DNA of 64,000 nt from DASRAA01 sp963814165 (GTDB lineage Bacteria; Acidobacteriota; Terriglobia; Terriglobales; Acidobacteriaceae): positions 186,001 to 250,000 of the forward strand of contig CAWFBW010000016.1 in the NCBI GenBank assembly GCA_963814165.1. Direction: 5' to 3'. This document shows, in pieces, positions 40,833 to 50,882 of the stretch. Position 1 is the first letter of the stretch; the number at the start of each line of letters is the position of its first letter. A program made the position numbers and the translations under genes. The notes beneath the pieces were generated by a model, which was not told the DNA's origin, ran no database searches, and saw only the letters and a list, made by a program, of their open reading frames with translations.

Positions 40833-43358
40833 TTACTGCTCGAGTTTCGCCACGGGGATGGCTTCGCCGGTCAGGAAAACAGGATCGGAATGGTTCCCGG
40901 ACGCCGGCCTGGTGGCGTGCTTGGCTCCCGTAAACGACTGTTCGTAGGGTCCGATGTGCCAGATATCGCGCGCGTACTCGAGCACCGTTCGGTCGCTGGA
41001 GAATTTGCCGATACGGGCGACGTTGAGAATCGCCTTGCGGCACCAGACCTCGTCTTTCAGGAAGTCCGCGGAAATTTCCTGCTGGACTTCGACATAACCC
41101 GGGAAATCGGCGAGATGGTAGTACTTGTCTCCGCGGTGAACGAGCTCGTCAAAGATCCAGCGGAACATGCCGTGCTCGTTAGCGCAGAAGCGGTCGGAGG
41201 CGAGAGCGTCCATGACCTCCTTGACCACGGGATCATTGTCGTAACGCTCGCGCGGATTGTAACTGCTGTTCTGCTGCATCTCTAGAATCTGCTCGGCACG
41301 CAATCCGAAGATGTATATATTCTCCAGGCCAACTTCCTCGGCGATCTCAATGTTGGCCCCGTCCCAGGTACCGACGGTGAGAGCGCCATTCATCGAGAGC
41401 TTCATGTTGCCAGTGCCTGAGGCTTCCATTCCCGCGGTGGAAATCTGTTCGCTGAGGTCCGCTCCCGGGATGATCGTTTGCGCCAGCGAAACGCGATAGT
41501 CCGGCAGGAACGCCACCTTTATCGCGTCCTTGACGATCGGATCGTTGTTTACGACCTCGGCAACGTTGTGAATGAGCTTGATAATCTGCTTGGCCGCCCA
41601 ATAGCCGGGCGCAGCCTTTCCGGCGAATACGAAGGTGCGGGGGACGACCGGTTCCTCGCCGTGTTCAACAATGCGCAGGTACTGGTGGATGACATGCATG
41701 ACGGCCAGTAACTGACGTTTGTATTCGTGAATGCGCTTGATCTGGACGTCGAAGACGGAGTCCGGATTGACCGCAACGCCAAGCTGAGACTGAATGGAGT
41801 CGGCCAGACGCAATTTGTTTTGCCGCTTCACCGCCTTGAAAGCCGCCCGGAACTCGGGGTCTTCCGCCCATGGCTCCAGATCACGCAAGCGGCCAAGATC
41901 TGTGATCCACATCTGCTCGTTGAGCGCATGGCTGATAAGGTTGGTGAGCCCGTGATTGGCCTTCATCAGCCAACGCCGCGGCGCAACGCCATTGGTCTTA
42001 TTGTTGAATTTATCGGGCCACAGCTCAGCGAATTCGGGCACAAGAGACTTCACGACAAGGTGGCTGTGCAGGGCCGAAACGCCGTTGACCGAGTGGCTGC
42101 CAAGAATGCAGAGGTTGGCCATCCGAACCTGCTTCTCATAGCCTTCTTCAATGACCGACATACGGCGCAGCTTCTCGCCGTTCATGAACGGCAGGTCGCT
42201 GATCTGGCGCAAAAAGCGCTCGTTGATACTGAAGATGATCTGCACGTGACGCGGCAGAACTTTTTCCATCAGAGGAACCGACCACTTCTCAAGCGCTTCG
42301 GGCAGTAGGGTGTGGTTGGTGTAGGCCAGAGTCCGCTGCGTGATGTCCCATGCCTTGTCGAACGGCAGGCCGTGCACGTCGAGCAGGACCCGCATCAGTT
42401 CGGCGACCGCCAAACTGGGATGGGTGTCGTTCATCTGGACGGCGGCCTTGGCGGGCAGCAGTTCCAGGTCGTCATGTTGCTGACGGAAACGGCGCATGAT
42501 GTCGCCGATGGCGCAGGCCACGAGGAAGTACTCCTGCACAAGGCGAAGTTCCTTGCCCGCTATGGCCGAATCAGACGGGTAAAGCACGCGAGAGATATTT
42601 TCGCTGGCAATCTTCTGCTCGACCGCGTGGATGTAGTCGCCGCGGTTGAAAATCTCGATATCGAAATCTTCCGACGCACGCGCCGTGAACAATCGCAACC
42701 AGTTCACGGTGTGGCCAAGATATCCGACGATCGGCATGTCTGTGGGAATGCCGAGCACAACCTTGTAGTTGATCCACGTCTGCTTCAGATTGCCATCAGC
42801 ATCGCGTTGCGAGTCCAGGCGCCCGTACATCGGTATGCTGATGGCCTCTTCGGGATGCTCGATCTGAAAGGGAGTACCGTTGGCCTTCCAGCGATCGGGT
42901 TTCTCGCGCTGGAAACCGCCGACGATTTCCTGCTTGAACAAACCGAATTCGTAGTCGATTCCGTAGCCGTAACCAGGCATGCCGAGCGTGGCGAGCGATT
43001 CGAGAAAGCACGCCGCCAATCGGCCCAGTCCGCCGTTGCCAAGTCCGGCGTCGGACTCGCTGTCGAGAACTTCGTCGAGGCTGACGCCCAGACCGGCGAG
43101 CACGCCGCGACACAGTTCTTCGATGCGCAGGTTGGAGACATTGTCGCCGAGCGAGCGGCCCATGAGGAATTCCATGGAGAGGTAGTACAGGCGCTTGGCG
43201 TCGTTGTGGTGAAAGCGCGACTCGGTCTCAAGCATGCAATCGACGATGCGGTCGCGGATGGCCAGCGAAACAGGCTTCAGGTAGTCAATCGGCTTGAGTT
43301 CAGAGATCGGGCGAACCAGCGTGTACTGAACGTGATTCAGGATTGCGGCCCGCAGCAT
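40833..43358 (-). CDS. glgP: Glycogen/starch phosphorylase
   Basis: An 841-residue phosphorylase that releases glucose 1-phosphate from glycogen. Family blocks include LYYLSMEFLMGRSLGDNVSN, LGNGGLGRLAACFLESLAT, QMNDTHPSLAVAELMRVL and EASGTGNMKLSMNGALTVGT, the last holding the PLP-binding lysine (Lys of GNMK). The ATG at 43358 starts close to the usual body. The frame stays open for about 80 further codons upstream, with protein-like residues (SPFFALASAFRAQARPAE) but no ATG, GTG or TTG; the true start may lie in a shifted frame. Cytoplasmic; no other glycogen gene is adjacent. Confidence 0.95.
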   Translation of the reverse strand: MLRAAILNHVQYTLVRPISELKPIDYLKPVSLAIRDRIVDCMLETESRFHHNDAKRLYYLSMEFLMGRSLGDNVSNLRIEELCRGVLAGLGVSLDEVLDSESDAGLGNGGLGRLAACFLESLATLGMPGYGYGIDYEFGLFKQEIVGGFQREKPDRWKANGTPFQIEHPEEAISIPMYGRLDSQRDADGNLKQTWINYKVVLGIPTDMPIVGYLGHTVNWLRLFTARASEDFDIEIFNRGDYIHAVEQKIASENISRVLYPSDSAIAGKELRLVQEYFLVACAIGDIMRRFRQQHDDLELLPAKAAVQMNDTHPSLAVAELMRVLLDVHGLPFDKAWDITQRTLAYTNHTLLPEALEKWSVPLMEKVLPRHVQIIFSINERFLRQISDLPFMNGEKLRRMSVIEEGYEKQVRMANLCILGSHSVNGVSALHSHLVVKSLVPEFAELWPDKFNNKTNGVAPRRWLMKANHGLTNLISHALNEQMWITDLGRLRDLEPWAEDPEFRAAFKAVKRQNKLRLADSIQSQLGVAVNPDSVFDVQIKRIHEYKRQLLAVMHVIHQYLRIVEHGEEPVVPRTFVFAGKAAPGYWAAKQIIKLIHNVAEVVNNDPIVKDAIKVAFLPDYRVSLAQTIIPGADLSEQISTAGMEASGTGNMKLSMNGALTVGTWDGANIEIAEEVGLENIYIFGLRAEQILEMQQNSSYNPRERYDNDPVVKEVMDALASDRFCANEHGMFRWIFDELVHRGDKYYHLADFPGYVEVQQEISADFLKDEVWCRKAILNVARIGKFSSDRTVLEYARDIWHIGPYEQSFTGAKHATRPASGNHSDPVFLTGEAIPVAKLEQ

Positions 43359-43731
43359 CTCAGCCGGACGCGCCTGCGCACGAAACGCGGAGGCAAGAGC
43401 AAAGAACGGGGAGCTCTCGCTCTCGAAAGTGTCTGAAGGCGAAGACGGGTCGGATAAGGGCCGACGCAGAGCGGCAGCTGAAACATGCTCGTGGCGATCC
43501 TTCTGGTCTTTCGCCGATCCTTCAGGTTTTTCCTGGTTCCCGATAGTGCCACACCCCGGCGCGTGGTTAGCTTCCTATTCTAATGCAAAATCGATTTATT
43601 CCATGACACAACCAGGTGATGGACATGGGTACCGTCGCGTGACAGACAGCGGCGTCAAGCAATATCAATGACTTGCGCAAGGCATGACATTGCCGAATTC
43701 GAGATTTGTCTGCCGACGAAGCTTTCTGCCT
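43359..43731. other. Upstream region of glgP, no separate gene seen
   Basis: Its glgP-proximal part (to about 43580) is an open in-frame extension of glgP without a usual start codon. The rest holds no recognisable gene. Confidence 0.45.
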
Positions 43732-46529
43732 CTAGTTCTCCGAACGAGAAACCGGAATCACCGTGTGACGCGGATCCGGCATGGGCTGCTCGCCCATGGC
43801 ATCGCGCCACAAAATAGCGTTCAGAACTTCGTTGTCGGCCGCATCGGCGACGGAGAAGTTCAACTTTGCTGACTCCTTGGCTCCCGGCGCGTCCTTGGCG
43901 TTCGCCTGGTAGATCAGTTGATTGTCGCGATTGCGGTAATCGGCCTCAAAAGCCGGCTGGTCGCCCGGTCCGGTGAAGAGCGGCGCCATCACAGCAGCAT
44001 GCGCGTCGTTATTGTTCATCGGCGGCAGACCCAGAAGAGTCTCCATGGTATGGATCATGTTCACCGTGGTGTAGAAGTTGTGGTCGACGAAGGGCTTTGG
44101 CGCGCGCGGCGAATACTTACTCACGACCAGGGCGATGCTGCGATGGGCGTCAACGTGGTCGGCGCCGTTCTGGGCGTCATCTTCGATGACGAAGATGGCG
44201 GTGTCGTCCCAGTACGGGCTGTGCGAGACGGCGTCGACGACGCGACCCACTGCGAGGTCATTGTCTGCGAGGCATGCCTTAGGAGTTGGCGAGCCAGTCT
44301 TGGTTCCGGCAGTGTGGTCATTGGGCAGACGGACAAGAGAGAAACTGGGCAACTGCTCGCCCTTGCCGGTCTTGCGCGCAGCTACGAAATCGGCGAACTC
44401 GCGCAGGAATTCATCGGCACGGAACTGATCGGGGTATTCCACTTTGAAGTCGGGGAACTTTGGATCGAAGTGATCACGCAGGTCGGCCTTGGTGGGAGAG
44501 TTGTAGGACATCAGCGGGATCTCGTATTGGTACGGGCTCTTGCCACTGCCCAGATCAGAAGGCAGTTCCTCGCCGGGTTTGATGGAACCGCGTTGGCACT
44601 GGGGCTGACTTCCCTTGGGTGCGCCGGTTGTGGCAGGAGTGTATTCCTGCTCCCATTGTTCGCACCAGCTAGTTTCGATGTATTCGCCGTAATGGCGATA
44701 GCTCATCTTGTGGCGAGCGAGATTGTCGAACAGGTATCCGGTGGCGGGCTCGTTTACGTCAGGGATGTCGTCGTCCAGCGGGCGGGAACTTCCGACCGTG
44801 CCCTCGGAGTCGTATTCTCGCTCGTCGCTGCGATAGGCAACGGGCCATACTTTCTCGTTGTAATCGGTAGTGATGGCGGCGAGGGACCACGGGTGGCCGT
44901 CGCCCGAGACTTCGCCACTGTCATAGAAGTTATCGAGCATGCCGAACTGGCGGGCGAGCTTGTGCTGATTAGGGGTGATGTCTTCGCCGTACATCACTAA
45001 CGACGGGTCGCCGTTTGCCTCCTTGATGTCGCCGAAGATCTGATCGTACGTGCGGTTCTCTTTCATGATGTAGATCACGTGGCGGATGGGATTTTCGCCC
45101 GCGGCAAAGGTGATCTGCCGTGGTTCGGCCCTCCATGCGGTTGCTGCGCAATACCTCGGCGGTAAGAGATTCGCGATCGCGTTCGGCTTCTGCGAGATTT
45201 ACCCGCGCCAGAGAACCGCGAATCATTGAGGCGATGTACGGGTGCTGATTCTTGTTGCCCTGCAGTGGCACGATCTCGCTTCCGGAATTCGGCCCGGTCC
45301 CGACACCCTTGCCGGTTACGATCCACAGATCGGAGCCGTGCAAAGCAAGTGCCGTCGGATACCACTCCGTTGGAATGAAGTAGTAGGCGCGGTCGGCATT
45401 CGCCTGGGCGTGTGTGCCGCGCGATTCACGAAGATCGAAGACGGCGACGGCGTCGGAACTCGACTCAGCAACGTAGAGAGTGTTCGCGTCGGCTGATTGT
45501 GCCAGCGCGATGGGGTAATTGCCTCCGTAGGTCTGGTGCGGAAGGCGGGTATCGAGATAACGCTGCACTGAACCGTCGGCGGTCGAAATTACTGCGACTT
45601 TGTCGCGATTGGCGAGCGCAACAAACAAGTGGGTACCATCGGGACTCAGCAGCAACGCGGTCGGGTGCGACGATGAATCTGTCTCAACTTTGGGCGGGAG
45701 CAGGTTGATCTGGCGAACAACCTTGCCTACCGTGAGGTCGAGTTCCGCCACCGCCGATCGATTCCACAAGGAGCACCACGCGCGGGTTCCCTCTCGGTTC
45801 ACAACCACGGCATACGGGAAACGTGCTGGGCACGGTCTTCCCGTGGCCAAGTGGGAAGCGCTGCAGCACGCGGCCATCGCGAACGTCGATGAGAACGGCG
45901 TCGTCAGATAAGTTCTCAGCAACGAGCAGGGCGTCACCGCCGGAGCGTTTCACGAGCGCCAATCCCGCGGGAAAGGACGCACTCTGCCCGGCAGGTACAA
46001 ACGTCGCGCCATAGGTATTCTTTCGGCCGTCGGAAATAGGAACAAGCGGGAGCTTTAGAAAACGGTCAGGCAACAGCTCTCCCTTGGCAAAGCGATAAAC
46101 GGCAATGCCATTGCCAGTGCTGCCCGGTTTCTTGCCCTCGGGGTCGGTCATGGAGCCGAATGACGCGTACAGCTCCGTCCCGGCATCGTTCCACGCCAGG
46201 CCAACGAAATACGACTGCTTGGCATTCTCTGCGAGTCGGGAATCAGGGTAATCGCGCGGTTGATTGGTTGTGAGATCAAAAATGGCAATCGACTGCTGAT
46301 AGTTCGACTCGGCGGACCCAAAGCCGTTATTCAACAGCGCAAGAAACTTCCCGTCAGGGCTAACCGCCGCCGTCACAGGCAAACTGTTGGTTCGCTGCGG
46401 CGAGCCTGGAGCGGGGGCCCTCAGACTCTTGCTGGTGGGGAGGTCAATGTCGCGAGGCTTGTTCTGCGCGGCACAGCTGGTGATTAAAACTCCGGAAAAG
46501 ATTGCAGCGAGAAGAAGGCCCAATTTCAT
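43732..46529 (-). CDS. YncE-like beta-propeller plus phosphoesterase lipoprotein (two +1 frameshifts)
   Basis: Three frames join into one protein of about 931 residues. N-terminal: signal with lipobox VLITSC-A (Cys near residue 19) and a propeller with TNSLPVTAAVSPDGKFLALL and AGLALVKRSGGDALLVAENL. Middle: LLLSPDGTHLFVALANRD, IALAQSADANTLYVAESSSD. C-terminal: alkaline-phosphatase-superfamily phosphoesterase with IYIMKENRTYDQIFGDI, GEVSGDGHPWSLAAITTDY and FVIEDDAQNGADHVDAHRS, metal ligands of that fold. Removing one base at 45816-45818 and one at 45129-45131 restores the frame (TFPYAVVVNREGTRAW and RMEAEPRQITFAAGENPIRH). It is likely periplasmic; the substrate is unknown. Confidence 0.85.
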
Positions 46530-46538
46530 GACGGTTCC

Positions 46539-47210
46539 TCAATGTATTGACGCAAGCTCGAGTGATGACAAGTGGTCCAACGCCGACTTCATGTTGTGAT
46601 GGAGCGCCTGCCGGCGAACATGTTCCAAGACCCGAGCCATGCCTTGGTCAATTGGCATGGAACCGGGAATGACGACATCGGCGTGCTGGAGAGTTGGCCT
46701 GACATATCGTTCGGCCATCGGTGCAACAGTGGTGCGGAACTGGGCAACCACAGACTCCGCGGTACGACCCCTCTCCTGCACGTCGCGCTCGGTACGACGC
46801 TGCAAACAGATGTCGTCGGCCATTTCGACATAGACACTGGTACCCAGTAGCCGACGCAATTTGTTCCAGTGCAACGTAAACAATCCTTCGATAATCACGA
46901 AAGCTTCAGGTTGAAACAGTTGGGTCTGGCGAGTGCGCGTGTGCAGTGAGAAGTCGTACGTTGGAATGGCGATGGTACGCCCTTCGTGCAGGTCAGCAAC
47001 CTGTTCAATTAACAGCTCATGTTCCAGTGCGGCGGGCTCGTCGAAGTTGGAGATAGCACGCTCTTCAAACGAAAGATGAGATAAATCGCGATAGTAATGG
47101 TCGAGCGACAAAACGGGAGCGTGCAGCTTTTCAGCCAAGTGGCGGGCGAGAAAGCTCTTCCCTGCTCCGGATGGACCAGCAATGCCGATGAGAAAAGATT
47201 GGGGAGCCAT
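46539..47210 (-). CDS. udk: Uridine kinase
   Basis: Udk phosphorylates uridine and cytidine using ATP or GTP in pyrimidine salvage. About 223 residues from the ATG at 47210. The P-loop IGIAGPSGAGKSFLARHLAE at the N-terminus, LSLDHYYRDLSHL with catalytic Asp, IVIEGLFTLHW-like VIIEGLFTLHW and FDEPAALEHELLIEQV are all typical. A longer upstream frame (to 47270) has no family similarity, so the internal ATG is preferred. It ends 9 bases from the start of the phosphoesterase lipoprotein, so they may be cotranscribed. Confidence 0.9.
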   Translation of the reverse strand: MAPQSFLIGIAGPSGAGKSFLARHLAEKLHAPVLSLDHYYRDLSHLSFEERAISNFDEPAALEHELLIEQVADLHEGRTIAIPTYDFSLHTRTRQTQLFQPEAFVIIEGLFTLHWNKLRRLLGTSVYVEMADDICLQRRTERDVQERGRTAESVVAQFRTTVAPMAERYVRPTLQHADVVIPGSMPIDQGMARVLEHVRRQALHHNMKSALDHLSSLELASIH

Positions 47211-47323
47211 GCGCCCACAGTTTAAATCAGTTGCTAATGGCTGGCCTCCGCCAGCCATCCACGAGCTCAAAGTCCAGAATTGCTAACGATCGGCAATTCT
47301 GGGCCCGGTAGCGCTCAACACTT

Positions 47324-48202
47324 TCAGTTATTAGTTCGCAGGTATCCATGTCCATTGAGATCTGGAGTCTGGTATGTGCCCACCATATCGCCTGCTGGGT
47401 TGATTGAGTTGACAACGTTGCCGCCCATTGATCCGGGAAAATCAATCGCAGTGCACTTGCTACCGCTAACCACGAGCCCGTGCTGGCGTCCGTCGGCCAG
47501 TAGAGTTCCGCTGCCTGTCATCTCGACTTGTAGAGTAGACCTGAAAACAAGGAGGGGGGTAATGCCGACGACAAGCACTGGATCCCAACCGGCGCAGGTG
47601 ACTGTCTGGTAGTTGCCTCCAGTGAGTCGGTAACTGTGAGCTTTCTGTGTGCGTAAGTACACCCCCACAATGGTCTTCCCGTTAGTCATGGTGGCGAAAG
47701 TTGCTTCCGCACCGGGATAGTCGATTGAACTGAAATCACCGTACTTCGTAAGTAGGAAACCGCGAGGGGGGGCAGGCCCAACAAATATTCCGACTATGTC
47801 GCCGCTGGCGCTGATTCCGAATGCCTGCGTGCCTCCGGCCGCCGGGTAGTCGATGGTCGTGAACTTGCCCCCACTTAACAGGTACCCATGGGTTCTGCCG
47901 CCCACGTCCGCGTACTCTCCTACCATGTCGCCGGACGAGTTGATCGAGTTCACGGAGGTCTGGCTTCCGTTGGGAACATCAATGGACACAAACTTTCCCG
48001 CGGCGAGCACAAACCCGTGCTTGTTTCCATCAACGCTGGTGTAGCTCCCCACGATGATGCCCGACGAAGTGATTCCGGTCGGCTGGGTGTTGATGGCTCC
48101 CGGAAAATCGATTGTGGTGAACGTCTGTGCGCAGGCTATTCCTGTGAGGAATATGCAGCAAACCCAAGTCGCTAGGTTCAAACAAGTGTGAAGAGTTCTC
48201 AA
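47324..48202 (-). CDS. Secreted HAF-repeat-like protein
   Basis: A 292-residue protein with a signal peptide (LATWVCCIFLTGIACAQ). The rest is made of about six degenerate repeats of the type FTTIDFPGAINTQPTGITSS, each a short beta-hairpin with GxIVGxY and HGF(V/Y)L, as in the extracellular HAF family. It is likely secreted and beta-propeller-like. No enzyme domain is present. A cysteine pair in the last third (TCAGWD and KCTAIDF) may form a disulfide. Its function is unknown; this class is very common in acidobacteria. Confidence 0.7.
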   Translation of the reverse strand: MRTLHTCLNLATWVCCIFLTGIACAQTFTTIDFPGAINTQPTGITSSGIIVGSYTSVDGNKHGFVLAAGKFVSIDVPNGSQTSVNSINSSGDMVGEYADVGGRTHGYLLSGGKFTTIDYPAAGGTQAFGISASGDIVGIFVGPAPPRGFLLTKYGDFSSIDYPGAEATFATMTNGKTIVGVYLRTQKAHSYRLTGGNYQTVTCAGWDPVLVVGITPLLVFRSTLQVEMTGSGTLLADGRQHGLVVSGSKCTAIDFPGSMGGNVVNSINPAGDMVGTYQTPDLNGHGYLRTNN

Positions 48203-48521
48203 GGATTCCCCCTAAGCAGGATTTCCGTTTTGGCTCCCAGAGCCTATCACGGTTAGTCGTGTTCCTACGTTTAAAGAAGTAAATCATCCGGCGAAGGTGG
48301 GGTCTGTTCAATATTGCTCGTTTTGGCAAGAAGATTACCTGGTAAAAGCGCACCGCGGTCCGACTGGGTGGGATCTCTGTGCTGTCCAAGTCCAGCACCA
48401 CGCGCTGCGCCGAATCGATCGCCTCCGCCCGCGCAATCGTCTCCCTCATTATCGTGGCCAGCCCACAGCGGTTCTCTTCTACCCGCTGGGTTCAAAAAGG
48501 AAATGTGGGCCAAAGCGCTCG
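48203..48521. other. Intergenic stretch with a possible IS1380-type transposase scrap
   Basis: On the minus strand at 48371-48449 the frame reads AEAIDSAQRVVLDLDSTEIP, which resembles the start of the IS1380 transposase DDE domain. The neighbouring sequence does not continue the similarity, so it is a small fragment at best. Nothing else is seen. Confidence 0.35.
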
Positions 48522-49379
48522 TCAGGCGCCAGTGGAACCAAGGAGCTGCTGAATACGCGGCAACACGGCCCGCAATAGCGACAGGAACTTCCCTCGTACT
48601 CGTTCTCCGGTATCCAGAACTTCCTGATGGTTGATCTTTTCCCCGCTCATTCCCGCAGCCATGTTGGTTACGCATGAGATGGCGAGCACTTCGATGCCCA
48701 TATGACGGGCGGCAATGACTTCAGGAACAGTTGACATGCCGACCAAGTCGGCTCCAATGGTGCGCAGATATCGAATTTCGGCGGGGGTCTCGTAGCTCGG
48801 CCCAAGCATGGCCACATAGATCCCTTCGAAGATACCTCCGCCCAATCGGCTGGCCTCATCGAGGACCATCCGGCGAAAGTGTGCGTTATAGCAATCCGTC
48901 ATGTCGGGAAAGCGTGGACCAAAACGATCGTCATTGGGCCCGACGAGAGGGTTCTGTCCCTGAAGATTAATGTGGTCGCGAAGGGCAACCAGCGCGCCCT
49001 GGCCGTAAACCGGATTGATGCCTCCAGCAGCATTCGTCAAGACAGCCGCTTTTATGCCCATGCGTCCAAAGACTCGCATGGGCAGCGCCACCTGCTGCGC
49101 CGAATACCCTTCGTAGAGATGCACCCGGCCTTGCATCGCAGCCACAGCGACGCCACCGACCGTTCCGATCACGAGTTTGCCGGCATGACCCACAGCGGTG
49201 CTGCGGGGAAATGATGGAATTTCCGAATATGGAATGCGGGTGGCGTCTTCCAGTTCGTCGGCGAATCCGCCCAACCCTGATCCCAGCACCAGCGCAATTT
49301 GCGGACGAAGTTCGCAGCGCGACAGGATGAGCCCAGCCGCTGCTTCCGCCATCGCGAATTGGTCAGGAGTCCGGCTCAT
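48522..49379 (-). CDS. Purine nucleoside phosphorylase (PNP family 1)
   Basis: A 285-residue trimeric-type PNP that splits inosine and guanosine with phosphate in purine salvage. Motifs: IALVLGSGLGGFADELEDAT (phosphate loop), GHAGKLVIGTVGGVAVAAMQ and GRVHLYEGY, TNAAGGINPVYGQGALVAL, and GPSYETPAEIRYLRTIGADL with VGMSTVPEVI. The HLYEGY and VTNMAAG blocks match the PNP I fold rather than the hexameric DeoD type. It is the gene next downstream of trxB on the same strand, with about 50 bases between them. Confidence 0.93.
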   Translation of the reverse strand: MSRTPDQFAMAEAAAGLILSRCELRPQIALVLGSGLGGFADELEDATRIPYSEIPSFPRSTAVGHAGKLVIGTVGGVAVAAMQGRVHLYEGYSAQQVALPMRVFGRMGIKAAVLTNAAGGINPVYGQGALVALRDHINLQGQNPLVGPNDDRFGPRFPDMTDCYNAHFRRMVLDEASRLGGGIFEGIYVAMLGPSYETPAEIRYLRTIGADLVGMSTVPEVIAARHMGIEVLAISCVTNMAAGMSGEKINHQEVLDTGERVRGKFLSLLRAVLPRIQQLLGSTGA

Positions 49380-49429
49380 GTGGTGGTCAATGTGAAGACA
49401 TCCGGGCGCGGTGAAGCGGACAGTTCCGA

Positions 49430-50392
49430 TTACTTGCCGATCTCTTCCAAATACTTCTCAACTTCCAGTGCCGCCATGCAGCCTGTTCCGGCGGCCGTAA
49501 TTGCCTGACGATAATGCCGGTCGGCAACGTCTCCTGAAACGAACACGCCCGGAACGCGGGTGCAAACATGCCCATCACTGGGCACGATGTAGCCTTCTCC
49601 GTCGCGGTCCAACTGATCGCCCACAAAGTCAGCGTTCGGAGTGTGGCCGATGCCCAGGAACATTGCGCTGGCAGGCAGATCCCACTGCTCGCCCGATTTC
49701 ACGTTACGCAATCGAAGACCCGTGACTTCCTTCTTGTTGACGTCGTAGACGTCATCAACGACGGTATCCAACAGAAACTCGATCTTGTCATGCTGGCGCG
49801 CGCGGTCGAGCATGATCTTCGACGCCCGGAATTCGCCGCGGCGGTGAATGACGGTGACCTTTGACGCGAAGCGGGTGAGGAACAATGCCTCTTCCATGGC
49901 GGAGTCGCCGCCGCCAATGACCGTGATCTCCTTGCCCGAAAAGAAGAACCCGTCACAGGTGGCACACGAGGAGACGCCGTGTCCGATGAGGGCCTTCTCG
50001 TTCGGCAAGCCAAGCCAACGCGCCGAGGCGCCGCTGGCAACAATCAACGCGCGGGTCAGAAGGGTTTCGCGACCCGAGATTGACTTCAATTGGTTTGGCA
50101 GACCATCGTCTTTCATCTTCTGGCTGAGATCGACGCTAACCACGTGGCCGATCTTGTACTCGGCGCCGAATCGTGCTGCTTGCTTGCGCATGTTGTCGAT
50201 GAGTTCAGGACCCTGAATGCCTTCGGGAAAGCCGGGGAAATTTTCAACCAGGGTAGTCATCGCAAGTTGGCCGCCAGGCTCGTGTCCTTCGACTACCAGA
50301 GGGTTGAGGTTGGCGCGAGCCGCGTAGAGGGCAGCCGTGAGTCCGGAGCAGCCAGACCCGATAATGATTACGTCGCGAATGTTTTCAGTCAT
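49430..50392 (-). CDS. trxB: Thioredoxin reductase
   Basis: A 320-residue low-Mr thioredoxin reductase. FAD site IIGSGCSGLTAALYAARANL at the N-terminus, redox-active CATC in GVSSCATCDGFFFSGKEITV, NADPH site VIGGGDSAMEEALFLTRFAS and the C-terminal FAD motif VFVSGDVADRHYRQAITAAG. It reduces thioredoxin with NADPH in the cytoplasm. All active-site residues are intact. It probably forms an operon with the downstream PNP gene. Confidence 0.95.
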   Translation of the reverse strand: MTENIRDVIIIGSGCSGLTAALYAARANLNPLVVEGHEPGGQLAMTTLVENFPGFPEGIQGPELIDNMRKQAARFGAEYKIGHVVSVDLSQKMKDDGLPNQLKSISGRETLLTRALIVASGASARWLGLPNEKALIGHGVSSCATCDGFFFSGKEITVIGGGDSAMEEALFLTRFASKVTVIHRRGEFRASKIMLDRARQHDKIEFLLDTVVDDVYDVNKKEVTGLRLRNVKSGEQWDLPASAMFLGIGHTPNADFVGDQLDRDGEGYIVPSDGHVCTRVPGVFVSGDVADRHYRQAITAAGTGCMAALEVEKYLEEIGK

Positions 50393-50544
50393 GGGAATAA
50401 ATGTAGATTCGCCAGATTCAGAAACGATGCAGGGCCGTAACTGCCCGCCTCTCGGATTCTAGCAAGCAGCGGGACTTCGTGATATTCACAGGCGAGCAGG
50501 AAGTCCCCAGCAGGAGAGTCGGGCCGGGTTCTGCAAGGGATAGA

Positions 50545-50754
50545 ATGGTCTGCATGGCGAAGCTAACGCTGGTGTACGGGATGCGTCTTCTCCCGTCGGA
50601 GGACATTCAAGAAGTGGGCGATGCGACGGTGAAACTCACCAATGGCCGAGAGGTACAGGTCACGAGCCACATTGTCGAAGGGTCGAAGGAAGACATCCAA
50701 AAGCAATTGCAGCTCAGCATGAATGCGTTTTTCGACCTTTACCCCGAGATTTAG
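50545..50754 (+). CDS. Small conserved protein, function unknown
   Basis: About 69 residues from the ATG at 50545, which has AAGGGA before it; the ATG at 50554 (MAKLTLVYGMRLLPSED) is an alternative. The body LVYGMRLLPSEDIQEVGDAT, VQVTSHIVEGSKEDIQKQLQ and a C-terminal helix ending FFDLYPEI looks like a compact alpha/beta domain. I recognise no family or partner. It lies between trxB (divergent) and the RsbU-like gene, each with its own spacing. Confidence 0.55.
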   Translation: MVCMAKLTLVYGMRLLPSEDIQEVGDATVKLTNGREVQVTSHIVEGSKEDIQKQLQLSMNAFFDLYPEI

Positions 50755-50882
50755 GCCACGTCCTTCACGAAGTAAGACCATCGCGAAAATAAAGTGTGCC
50801 TTGGGGAACGCCGGCCTGACCTGTAACGTAACAAGGACTACTGGCGCGCCGAATCACATCTATAATCCGTAAAAGTCCGGAC

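Noticed and set aside
42312..43436. 374-codon open frame on the + strand opposite glgP
   Set aside because: Antisense shadow of a strongly coding gene in high-GC DNA.
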